The notes under the pieces are model-generated. The model did no database searches and had not been told where the DNA came from. It saw nothing but the letters and a program-made list of their open reading frames with translations. Position numbers and translations under genes: made by a program. A DNA stretch of 64,000 bases from an uncultured Clostridia bacterium (GTDB taxonomy: Bacteria > Bacillota > Clostridia > TANB77 > CAG-508), in assembly GCA_947628215.1 (NCBI GenBank), contig CANQYZ010000001.1, positions 30,237 to 94,236 of the forward strand. Reading direction: 5' to 3'. Shown here piece by piece: positions 54,896 through 64,000 of the stretch. The stretch's first letter is position 1; each line of letters begins with the position of its first letter.

Positions 54896-57733
54896 CTACT
54901 GTTTCTCATGTTCTATAGAATTTTTAGATTTTCTTTTATCTATAATTATAGTAGACATAAATATTAAAGTAGCAATTATAGTTATTATTATTCCAAGTTT
55001 TAAATAAGGTGTCTCATATTCTATTTTTATTGTATGTTTTCCTTTATTTATATTTATTCCTAAGAAATAATTATTTACTTCTAAAGTCTCTGCTTTCTTA
55101 CCATCTACATATACTGTAAATCCATCAGAATATAATGTTTGAAATTGTAATATTCCATTTGATTCTACATTTGCAGTTCCTTCTAATAGATTATCTTTAA
55201 ATGATGTAACTTCAAAATTTGATTTTCTTAAAGCTTCTATATCTTCTTTATAATCATCAAAGTTTACCGCATATATATCTATACTATCAAAACTATATGT
55301 ACCAATATTTGAAAAAGTTAAAGTTAATTTTCCAGAAATTTCATCAAAATATCCTAAATTCATTAACATCTCTTGATTATCAAAATAGTATGGTGTTCTT
55401 CCTTTATTTCCTACTGATTCTGATTTTTTTACATCATCTATACTTGCTGTAACAGAAAATGAATAATTTTTTTCGTACCATATATATTTATTTTTAGTCT
55501 TACTTTTTTTAATACGATCTTTCACATTTTTATTTTTTAATTTTATTAATTCTTTTTTAGAATAAGGTTCATATTTAATTCCATTTATATCAATATAAAT
55601 CTCTGAATTTTTAACACTATCTATATCTAAAACAATTTTATTATTCTTTTCCTTTTCTATTTTTATAATATTTTTATCTTTTTCATTCTTTAATATATCA
55701 TTTTCTTCAATTTTGTAATTAATCTTTTTTATAGATTTGTTTCTTATGTCTTTTAAAACATTTTCATTTTTCTCTATATTTATATTTTTTAAGTCATTAT
55801 TTTTTATAGTAATACTTTTTAGCATACTACTTTCTTTTTCTAGTGGTGACATATTGTTATATTCATTCTCAGTTATATAGTTTGTATAAAGAGTCCCAAA
55901 AGGCAAATAATATTCGTTTTCATATATATTTGATTTTCCGCTATAATCTTCTAGTTTTTTATAACCAAAAGGTTCTTTCTCAACGCCAACATAATATTTT
56001 AATCCAAGAAGAGTCGTAATTTTAGTTCTATAATCAAATTCTCTAGTCTCAGTTGCTATACCAAGTTGTCTATTTTGCAAATCTGTTGATAAAGCTGTAT
56101 ACCTTCCACTTACAATTGAATAGAAATATGATATTGAATTATAATCATGTATAATTCCTAGGTTCTCATAGTCTTGTGTTGACTTTCCTATCTTATAAAA
56201 AGAATTATCTTTATCTTTTATAAAGTTTATCGCTTCTTTATAATCTGGTATTTGTTTTCCAGCAGTATTAAATACTTTAGTATGTCCTCCAAAATTTAAA
56301 AATTCTGATACATAATCTCTTTGTTCTATATCATAAAAATAATATATAAAATAAATGATTCCTATTACTACTACAAAATATATTAAGATATTATATATAT
56401 TTATTTTTTTGAAAATATTTTCTAATTTTTCTTTATTTGCAAAAATTGCAAATAGAATAGCTGCAATAATTATATTTATCTGAATAATCAAGCTAATAGA
56501 TATTCTTGCTAAATAAATTAAACTAAAATAAATAATGTTAAACACTATTATATAATTTATATCTTTTTTATCTAAACCTTTAGTTTCGTTTAAAAATAAT
56601 GTTGTTAAATAAGAAAGTAAAAATGATATTACATAAGTCCATCTATTATTTGGATATGAAAATCCTGCAAAAATAGAACCTACTTTTGATATTAAAAGTG
56701 GAATAAGTAATACACATAAAAGTATAAATATTGGATATTTATTATCATCTTTTCTATTTTTTATGAAAAGTGGTAAGACTATAAGTACGATTGGAAATAC
56801 TCCAAGACAACTCCAATTTCCACCATAATAAGATATTAAAGATGAAGCAAAACTTCTATAATAATTTATACTGTAATTGAGTATTTCTAAATTACCTGAT
56901 CTATTAGATGTTAAAAAAGCAATAGCAGCTGGTAATAATACAATAGATGCCATAAGTATTCCAATTACACTATATATAAATATTGTAAATAATTTTTTTA
57001 GAATCTTTTTTATTCCATCTTTTCTATAATTTAAGAAAATAAGTATTAAACCATATATTGCAATTATAATAAACATCATGTATGCAAAATAGAAACTTAT
57101 TATACATGTTATACAAATCATTAAAGTGTAAAATATTTTTTTGTTTTCTAGTATAATTTTTTCTACTCCTATCATTAGAAGTGGGAATATAATTAATGCA
57201 TTCATAAAATATGGATGTCTTACTCCTGCAAATATAGCATAAGAACAAAATGTATACATTAATGCTCCAATTATATTGCCTTTTTCTACTTTTTTATATC
57301 TGCAGAAACATAGAAAAGCAATTCCTACTAAATATAGTCGTAAAATAACTAATGCATAATAAAATATATGAAGATAATTTTTTGGAACAAATACGCAAAA
57401 ATAAGATAAAAAGTCACCTAATATGTAATATGCAAGATTACCAAACATATCCATTCCAAAACCTATATTCCAAGTAAATGTTGAAAAATTACCAGATACT
57501 AAAAAATTCTTTAGTAGATCATGAAAATAATTTAATGTTGTAAAATGTTGTGATAAACCATCTTTATTATCTTCTATCCATATAAATCCTTTTTTATACT
57601 TCAAAAATATCCATAAAATAAAAAGTATTATTACTGAAAATAAAATAGAAAATTTTATTATTGTATTAATAAATATATGTCCGTGTGTGTGTGTGTGTAC
57701 AGCACCAGCGGTTTTAGTCTCTTTATCTTCCAT
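54896..57733 (-). CDS. YfhO-family large membrane protein
   Basis: 945 aa multi-TM; GGNWSCLGVFPIVLI, FTVYVDGKKAETLEVNNYFLGININKGKHTIKIEYETP. Confidence 0.85.
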   Translation of the reverse strand: MEDKETKTAGAVHTHTHGHIFINTIIKFSILFSVIILFILWIFLKYKKGFIWIEDNKDGLSQHFTTLNYFHDLLKNFLVSGNFSTFTWNIGFGMDMFGNLAYYILGDFLSYFCVFVPKNYLHIFYYALVILRLYLVGIAFLCFCRYKKVEKGNIIGALMYTFCSYAIFAGVRHPYFMNALIIFPLLMIGVEKIILENKKIFYTLMICITCIISFYFAYMMFIIIAIYGLILIFLNYRKDGIKKILKKLFTIFIYSVIGILMASIVLLPAAIAFLTSNRSGNLEILNYSINYYRSFASSLISYYGGNWSCLGVFPIVLIVLPLFIKNRKDDNKYPIFILLCVLLIPLLISKVGSIFAGFSYPNNRWTYVISFLLSYLTTLFLNETKGLDKKDINYIIVFNIIYFSLIYLARISISLIIQINIIIAAILFAIFANKEKLENIFKKINIYNILIYFVVVIGIIYFIYYFYDIEQRDYVSEFLNFGGHTKVFNTAGKQIPDYKEAINFIKDKDNSFYKIGKSTQDYENLGIIHDYNSISYFYSIVSGRYTALSTDLQNRQLGIATETREFDYRTKITTLLGLKYYVGVEKEPFGYKKLEDYSGKSNIYENEYYLPFGTLYTNYITENEYNNMSPLEKESSMLKSITIKNNDLKNINIEKNENVLKDIRNKSIKKINYKIEENDILKNEKDKNIIKIEKEKNNKIVLDIDSVKNSEIYIDINGIKYEPYSKKELIKLKNKNVKDRIKKSKTKNKYIWYEKNYSFSVTASIDDVKKSESVGNKGRTPYYFDNQEMLMNLGYFDEISGKLTLTFSNIGTYSFDSIDIYAVNFDDYKEDIEALRKSNFEVTSFKDNLLEGTANVESNGILQFQTLYSDGFTVYVDGKKAETLEVNNYFLGININKGKHTIKIEYETPYLKLGIIITIIATLIFMSTIIIDKRKSKNSIEHEKQ

Positions 57734-57810
57734 TTTTTTACTCCTTTTAGATTTAATATTACGGTTTATTTATATTATCATAAATTTTCCCATTTTACTA
57801 GTATAGGAAA

Positions 57811-57841
57811 AAGGGCAGCCTTAACTTAAGACTACCCTTTT
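57811..57841. terminator. hairpin terminator
   Basis: aaagggcagcct / agactacccttt. Confidence 0.65.
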
Positions 57842-57873
57842 CGTTCCAAAGGACATTTCCTTTTTAGTACTTC

Positions 57874-58332
57874 TTAGATTTCAAAATACATTACATCAAT
57901 TTTTTCCGCTTCTGTGATCACTCTTATTTCTCCCGAAGGATATGCTGTATACCCATACTTCATGTCTGGAATAAAATCCACACCTCTTGGCCATCTGCTT
58001 ATAGTATCTGTTTTCTTGTTATACTGCACCCAGTAGTTTTTCTTTTTGAGCAAAAGGTCTTTTCCATAGAGATAGTACCCATTTTGTCTTGTAAAAAACA
58101 CTCTAGCAGCAATAATCGTACCGTTACTTTCCATAGCTTCTTCTTTTGAAACAATCTTTGAGTAGGTAAATTCATTTTTAACAGAGACGATTGCTTCAGA
58201 CTTAAGCATTTTGAAGATTTTATCCGGATCTTTTAAAGGATGGTCCATCCCTTCTTCTCTTACAGCACATGCCGTGAAAACACAGATTCTTTTTAGTGGT
58301 TCATTTTTCCGTATATGTATTTTTCTTTTCAT
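57874..58332 (-). CDS. orphan protein, atypical composition, uses CGG as Arg
   Basis: aaaggaggtatttctATG; MKRKIHIRKNEPLKRICVFTACAV...; in-frame CGG at 58309-58311 (codon 8). Confidence 0.65.
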   Translation of the reverse strand: MKRKIHIRKNEPLKRICVFTACAVREEGMDHPLKDPDKIFKMLKSEAIVSVKNEFTYSKIVSKEEAMESNGTIIAARVFFTRQNGYYLYGKDLLLKKKNYWVQYNKKTDTISRWPRGVDFIPDMKYGYTAYPSGEIRVITEAEKIDVMYFEI

Positions 58333-58419
58333 AGAAATACCTCCTTTTCTATAACCTACTTTATTAATTATATCATAATATTGGCTTTTTATGAAGTGTT
58401 TACATAATTTAAATAAAAA

Positions 58420-58450
58420 AATCCCCCACCAAAAGGCGAGGGACAAAACC
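58420..58450 (-). terminator. hairpin terminator of the 58490-58702 gene
   Basis: Minus strand gtccctcgccttttggtgggggattttttt. Confidence 0.75.
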
Positions 58451-58489
58451 ACTTAGGAAAATTTGTTATACATTAGCATTTAGCCTAAC

Positions 58490-58702
58490 TTAGGCATATT
58501 TTATGCAGAAGATTCCAAGCTTTGGTTCATTTTGCACTTCATGAACGTACACGAGACGGATTTGATATTTTTCTTCATACCGTCTTTTCATCGACCATTT
58601 AGTGCAAACCAGCGGGCTTTCTCTTTCTCCTGCTAAGAAGTCTTCTATCCTATGACGTACCCGAATATCTGCTCTGTTTACCTTCTTTCTCTTTCTTGCC
58701 AT
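58490..58702 (-). CDS. small basic orphan protein, atypical composition, uses CGG as Arg
   Basis: agtggaggcaaatgttATG; MARKRKKVNRADIRVRHRIEDFLAGERESPLVCTKWSMKRRYEEKYQ...; in-frame CGG at 58661-58663 (codon 14) and 58580-58582. Confidence 0.6.
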   Translation of the reverse strand: MARKRKKVNRADIRVRHRIEDFLAGERESPLVCTKWSMKRRYEEKYQIRLVYVHEVQNEPKLGIFCIKYA

Positions 58703-58866
58703 AACATTTGCCTCCACTAATTTGATTAAACTTTCTGTTAGCAGTGGTTTTGAATTGAAACACAAATTTTCCTAAAAGCAATTATATCACACTTGTAAAC
58801 ATAATTCTAGCTTTATGTTACATTTCTTGAAGTTTTAAACATAATTATTTAATTTTTATAACTCTT

Positions 58867-60712
58867 TTACTTGTGTTTTAATAATCTCATTGAATTTAAA
58901 ATACAAATAAAAGATACACCTACATCTGCAAAGACTGCAAGCCACATATTAGCAAATCCCAAAGCACTAAGGATTAATATTGCAATTTTAATAGATATTG
59001 CAAATATAATATTTTGTTTTACTATTCTTAAAGTTCTTTTAGAAATATTAATTATATCAATAATATTTTTTATTTCTCCATTCATTATTACTATATCTGC
59101 AGCTTCTATTGCACTATCTGCTCCAATATCTCCCATTGCAATTCCAATATCTGCTCTTGCTAGAACTGGACTATCATTTATACCGATCTCCTACAAAAGC
59201 AACTTTAGAATTATCTTTTCTTTCTTTTAAAATTTCTTCTAAAATGCTTACTTTATCAGTAGGAAGTAGCTCTGAATAATATCTATCTACTCCTATTTCA
59301 GAAGCAACTTTTTTAGATGTGCTTTCTATATCTCCAGTTAATATTATACTTTCTATTTTATAATTATTCTTTAAAGATTTAATTACTTCTTTGCTATTTT
59401 CTTTTATTTTATCTGATATTACAAAACATCCTTTATATTTTTTATCTATTGCGACATATACTATAGTGCCATTTTCTATATTTTCTTCAAATGCTATATT
59501 AAAATCTTTTAAAAGTTTATCGTTTCCAATTAAAACTTCTTTTCCAAAGACTTCTACTTTTATTCCTTTTCCAGAAATTTCTTCTAAATTGTTTATATTA
59601 TTTTCATTGATTTCTTCTTTATATAGACTTTTTATTAATTCTGCAATTGGATGACTTGAATGGTATTCACTATAACTTGCATATTTTATTAATTCTTCTT
59701 CAGAAATATCTTTTGTAATTATTTTTTGAACTTTAAAAGTTCCTTCTGTTAAAGTTCCTGTTTTGTCAAATACTATTTTTCTTACTTTTGATAAATTTTC
59801 TAAATAATTGCTCCCCTTTACAAGTATTCCTTTTTTGGAAGCTCCACCTATTCCTGCAAAAAATCCAAGTGGTACTGAAATTACTAGTGCACAAGGGCAA
59901 GATACTACAAGAAATATTAAAGATCTTGTAATGAATTTATTAAACACATTTATTCCAAATATAATACATGGAATAAGAGTTATAAGTACAGAAATAATAA
60001 CTACAATAGGAGTATAAATATGAGCAAATTTTGTTATAAATTTTTCTGACTTTGACTTTTTGCTACTTGCATTTTCAACAAGTTCTAATATCTTTGATAC
60101 AGTAGATTCTTTAAAATTCTTTGTAACTTTTATTTTAAGAATTCCATTTTGATTTACAAATCCACTAATAACTTCATCATTTGCTCTTACTTTTTTAAGG
60201 ATAGACTCTCCTGTTATTGCTTTAGTATCTAAAAAAGATTCTCCTTCTATAACAATACCATCTAATGGAATTTTTTCTCCTGGTCTTACCATTATAATAT
60301 CTTCTATGTTTACTTCTTCAGGAGATACTTTTACAAACTTATCATCTTTTAATACATTGGCAGTATCAGGTCTTATTTCCATAAGAGAAGAAATTGATTT
60401 TCTTGACTTTTCAACAGCCATATTTTGAAATAGCTCTCCTATTTGATAAAGAAGCATAACTGCAACTGCTTCTGGATATTCTTTTATTAAAAATGCTCCA
60501 ATAGTTGCAATACTCATTAGAAAATTTTCATCTAGTAAATTTCCATGAAAAATATTTTTTATAGACTTAAATAAAACGTCATATCCAATTAAAATATATG
60601 AAATGATAAATAATGCTAACTTAATATTAGACTTTAAAATAAAGGCCAAAATTATTAAAATAAAACATAAAATAATTCTAATTAAATTAAATCCATTTTT
60701 TTTCATAATCAA
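58867..60712 (-). CDS. P1B-type heavy-metal-translocating ATPase (CadA/ZntA-like), one +1 shift at CGG (59183-59185)
   Basis: SCPCALVISVPLGFF, FDKTGTLTEG; frame 0 stops at AFVGDRYK*; skipping C gives [39 protein letters not shown]. Confidence 0.96.
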
Positions 60713-60735
60713 TTCCCCAATTTAAAAATATTATT

Positions 60736-60963
60736 TTATTCTTCTATTACAGAATCTGGTTCTATCTTTTTTATAATAGATTTTGCTTCTGTAAGGATTT
60801 TTTCTAATTCTTCTTCAGATACGTCTTTTGTTTCTATAAATACTTTTCCTGTCATAAAATTAACAGAAGCATCTGCCACTCCCTTTATTTTATTTATCTT
60901 ATTTTCTATTTTACTTGCACAATTTGCACAATCTATTCCATTTACTTTTAATGTATATTCCAT
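60736..60963 (-). CDS. heavy-metal-associated (HMA) domain protein
   Basis: MEYTLKVNGIDCANCASKIENKINKIKGV. Confidence 0.9.
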   Translation of the reverse strand: MEYTLKVNGIDCANCASKIENKINKIKGVADASVNFMTGKVFIETKDVSEEELEKILTEAKSIIKKIEPDSVIEE

Positions 60964-60995
60964 AAATAAATCCCTCCTAAAATATAATACTCAAA

Positions 60996-61355
60996 TTATT
61001 CAGTAACGTGCTCTATTGCTTTTTCAAAAACATCTTTTACATGATTATCTGCTAAAAAGTAAAATACCATTTTTCCTTCTTTTCTAAAATCTACAAGTTT
61101 AGAATCTCTTAATACTTTTAGCTGATGAGAGATTGCAGACTTAGTCATATTTAAAAGAACTGCTAAATCACACACACACATCTCTTTTATATCTAAAGCA
61201 TACATTATTTTACTTCTAGTAGAATCTCCAAGTACTTTGAAAAAGTCTGATACATCCATAAGTATTTCTTCATCTAGCATTTTTTTCTTAACATCTTTTA
61301 TTACATCTTCATGTATTACTTCGCAGTCACATACGTTTATTCCATTACTTAACAT
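60996..61355 (-). CDS. ArsR/SmtB family metal-responsive repressor (CadC/CzrA-like)
   Basis: ELNVCDCEV N-terminal Cys pair region; KEMCVCDLAVLLNMTKSAISHQLKVLRDSKLVDFRKEGKMVFYFLAD. Confidence 0.9.
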   Translation of the reverse strand: MLSNGINVCDCEVIHEDVIKDVKKKMLDEEILMDVSDFFKVLGDSTRSKIMYALDIKEMCVCDLAVLLNMTKSAISHQLKVLRDSKLVDFRKEGKMVFYFLADNHVKDVFEKAIEHVTE

Positions 61356-61398
61356 ATTTTCTCCTTTCAATTGAGTGATTATTCAACTATCTATTTAT

Positions 61399-61428
61399 AT
61401 TATAGTTGAACGTTTATTCAACTGTCAA
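61399..61428 (-). promoter_or_regulatory. metal operon promoter with ArsR-type operator in the -35/-10 spacer
   Basis: TTGACA-18-TATAAT on minus strand; spacer is the palindrome GTTGAA-N6-TTCAAC. Confidence 0.75.
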
Positions 61429-61565
61429 TATGTTTTTGTATTTTTTATAAAAATTTTTAAAGTAAACTATTCTTTATTATTTGAACGAAAAGTATTATTG
61501 AAATGGTTTTAAGAACAAAGCTAAAATTATTCTTTGATATTTGATATAATAGTCTAAAAAATAGT

Positions 61566-61607
61566 AGTAGGATTTTTGAAAAAATACTAAATTCTCAAAA
61601 ATCCTAC
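61566..61607. terminator. hairpin terminator
   Basis: gtaggatttttga / tcaaaaatcctac. Confidence 0.75.
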
Positions 61608-61625
61608 TTTATCTTTTTATAATTA

Positions 61626-62441
61626 TTATTCAATTTCAATTATTCCTAGATCAACAAAAGAAATTAATAACAAACTAAGCATATATTGGTTGCTTACTGA
61701 TTGCTCATAATTAAAAATATTACTATTAAATTCTTTTATATTATCCAAATTAATTTCGTTCACATTTATTTTTTGAAGTGAATTTATTAATTCTGAAAAA
61801 GCATTTGATAATGTATCGATTGACATTTTATTGTCTAAATATTTTTTTCCATTAATATATTTCTTTAATTTTTGATTATTGAAATCAAATCTTTTATCAA
61901 AATCAACCATATCATTCTCGAAATTAGATATTATAAAAGTTTCAATAGATGGATAACTTAATAATAGCATCCCACCTATACTGTTAAATTTATTTTCAAT
62001 ATCATCATTTGGTTCTCTTGAATTAGTATAATGTTCTATTAATTCCTTTAGTATATATGTATCCTCTTTTCTATCTGCATCAAAAATATAATATATTGCA
62101 CTATTTCTATATTCGTAATCCAATCCGCTATCTTTTAGCAGTTCCATCTGCATATCTATAAACTTTGTATTATTAATTGTATCAATATTACTAGTTTTCG
62201 AATTTATTATGACTACTTGTGAATAAACATTATCTCTTTTAGAAAATTGCCTATACTTCATCTTTCCACCTCTATTTAAACTAGTAACGTCTTTATACCC
62301 TAGAATGTTTAAAAATATATTAGCAATTAAATTAATTTCTCTCTTTGCACCTTCTACAATATACAAAACTTTTCCAATATTCTTATCCTTATTAAATTTA
62401 AATTTTTTATTTAATATTTGGTAATCCATTAAATACTCCAC
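61626..62441 (-). CDS. TOPRIM-like partner of AAA ATPase (RloB/AriB/AbiL-like)
   Basis: VLYIVEGAKREINLIANIFLNILGY and IYYIFDADRKED; translationally overlaps the upstream ATPase gene. Confidence 0.55.
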   Translation of the reverse strand: MEYLMDYQILNKKFKFNKDKNIGKVLYIVEGAKREINLIANIFLNILGYKDVTSLNRGGKMKYRQFSKRDNVYSQVVIINSKTSNIDTINNTKFIDMQMELLKDSGLDYEYRNSAIYYIFDADRKEDTYILKELIEHYTNSREPNDDIENKFNSIGGMLLLSYPSIETFIISNFENDMVDFDKRFDFNNQKLKKYINGKKYLDNKMSIDTLSNAFSELINSLQKINVNEINLDNIKEFNSNIFNYEQSVSNQYMLSLLLISFVDLGIIEIE

Positions 62442-63543
62442 TTAAATACATTTTTTCTATATTTTGAGCTTCTCTTGGTTTACTATCTGAAACCCTATAT
62501 ATTTTACTTCCTTTTCCCATAATATAATCTACTGTGTAAATTTGATCTGGTCTTAATAATGTATTAGTCAATAAATTAGTTGAATGAGATACTATAAACA
62601 TTTGAGATCTATCTGCTTTCTCCATAAAATATTTAATTATTTTTTCTTCTAATTGATTATGAAAAGCACTACTAAATTCATCTATTATTACCATACAATT
62701 TTTCTTTATAGCTTGTAAAATTTGTGGTAATACTTCAACCAATGTTTGGTTTCCTAAAGATTCTAAAGTCATTGGCAATCCTATATCCATATCTTTTCTT
62801 AATACAATTACTTCTTTTCTATTTTGAAAGTTAAATTGTATTAACTTATTTTTATATCCACTAACATAATCAACCGTTTGATTATAATTAATTTCCCTTA
62901 AAAAGTTATTAAATTCCTCTTTTCCGTTATTTTCAAAATAATTTTTTGTCAACTTTTCTTGGTTTGCACATACCACAAATTTATTGGCTTGATCAATATA
63001 AACAGAATCTTTTAAAAACTCAAACCATTCTTGTAAAACATCATTATCAATAAATCTATTTTCAAAATATACTGCTCTTAATGCTGATTGATTTTTTTGA
63101 ACATTATCAATCTGCATTTTTTTATTTTCTTTGTTTGTATATTCACCATTGCTATTAATTCTAACTAGAATTTGCTTACCATCTTGTATTAATTCTTCTT
63201 TTAATATAGCATTATTATCTGTTTCAATTACATATTTAATATATGAATCTTTTATTTTAAATTCATATGCTAATTCCATTCTTTCTTTTAAATCAGTATA
63301 AAAACTCTTATATTCAAATAGTTGAACATCCGATTGCCATACTAATAATTCTAATAAAAATCGAATTGCTCTAATTATATTTGTTTTTCCTGTTGCATTA
63401 CCTCCAACAAATATTGCTCCTTTTAAAATATTATCACTTGTTCTATTTTTATTCGATAATATTTCATATCCTGTTGCATTTAAATCAACTTCCGTTTTAT
63501 CAACAAATGACTTAAAATTTTTCATAGATAATTTTACTAACAT
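62407..63543 (-). CDS. AAA+ ATPase (AAA_15/RloA-like)
   Basis: MLVKLSMKNFKSFVDKTEVDLNATGYEILSNK...GAIFVGGNATGKTNIIRAIRFL; MVIIDEFSSAFHNQLEEKIIKYF; SHSTNLLTN. Confidence 0.85.
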   Translation of the reverse strand: MLVKLSMKNFKSFVDKTEVDLNATGYEILSNKNRTSDNILKGAIFVGGNATGKTNIIRAIRFLLELLVWQSDVQLFEYKSFYTDLKERMELAYEFKIKDSYIKYVIETDNNAILKEELIQDGKQILVRINSNGEYTNKENKKMQIDNVQKNQSALRAVYFENRFIDNDVLQEWFEFLKDSVYIDQANKFVVCANQEKLTKNYFENNGKEEFNNFLREINYNQTVDYVSGYKNKLIQFNFQNRKEVIVLRKDMDIGLPMTLESLGNQTLVEVLPQILQAIKKNCMVIIDEFSSAFHNQLEEKIIKYFMEKADRSQMFIVSHSTNLLTNTLLRPDQIYTVDYIMGKGSKIYRVSDSKPREAQNIEKMYLSGVFNGLPNIK

Positions 63544-63692
63544 AATATTATCCTCCTTATTTTCTATTATTTTATCATAAATAATAGTAAAATGCAATTT
63601 TTTTACATTTTTATTTAATTCCGTGTAATTTTTTTACATATATAATATATTATGCATTAAAATAATAAAAAAATACTATTAATTTTTCGTCA

Positions 63693-64000
63693 TTAAAATA
63701 TACTTTTAAATTCCAATGGAATAATATCCTCATACAACAAAACAAATTGTGAATTAACTTGTCTATAAGCATGATAATGTCCAAAATACCATTTTTTAAA
63801 CTTACATTTTCCCATAATATTTTGAAAGTAATCTGTTAAATAATCTTTCTCAAATCTTCCTGCTCCTAATAATGTTTGAATACTTGTAGGACAACAATGA
63901 GAAATAATATAATCCACTTTATAATTTGCTTTTTCTAAATTATTTATACCATTTTTCATTTCTTCCTCAGTTGGTAATTCTAAATCCCACCATGAATAAT
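63693..64000 (-). CDS. calcineurin-like metallophosphoesterase (partial, runs off window end)
   Basis: Frame open to 64000 (YSWWDLELPTEEEMKNGI...); VDYIISHCCPTS and YFGHYHAY. Confidence 0.75.
   Translation of the reverse strand, partial: YSWWDLELPTEEEMKNGINNLEKANYKVDYIISHCCPTSIQTLLGAGRFEKDYLTDYFQNIMGKCKFKKWYFGHYHAYRQVNSQFVLLYEDIIPLEFKSIF

Overview
AT-rich chromosomal window from a spore-forming, Clostridia-like bacterium (sigH-like, gpr and ytxC-like genes present). It has about 60 protein genes, tRNA-Leu(UAG), tRNA-Thr(GGU) and many hairpin terminators. The main result is a systematic decoding anomaly. I went through the window by eye and found 16 in-frame CGG codons in 14 otherwise ordinary genes, including mutS, dapA, asnB (three sites), a P1B-type ATPase, a GH57 glucan branching enzyme, a radical SAM/SPASM protein, a YtxC-like protein, a TraX-like protein, a polysaccharide deacetylase and a pseudopilin-like gene. 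At every one of them frame 0 soon fails (premature stop or loss of family sequence), and conserved sequence resumes exactly if the C is skipped and the next GGN is read as Gly (+1 shift). I found no in-frame CGG that reads plausibly as Arg in native-looking genes, and no other kind of frameshift. The codon before CGG varies widely (13 different codons), which argues against a classical slippery site. It favours CGG being an unassigned codon that forces a +1 shift, or CGGN being read as a quadruplet by a Gly tRNA. Four compositionally distinct minus-strand ORFs (20816-22324, 54359-54826, 57874-58332, 58490-58702) do use CGG as Arg (7 codons). Each has its first CGG at codon 8-14, so they look foreign or possibly gated by the decoding state. 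Other points: a Fst/par-like type I toxin-antitoxin candidate at 39280-39630, two unrelated membrane proteins with an identical (CA)8-encoded VHTHTHG motif, a duplicated large+small gene module of unknown function, an ATPase/TOPRIM defence-like pair, a FkbH-ACP-MBOAT envelope-modification operon, and a metal-ATPase promoter with a palindromic operator filling the -35/-10 spacer.
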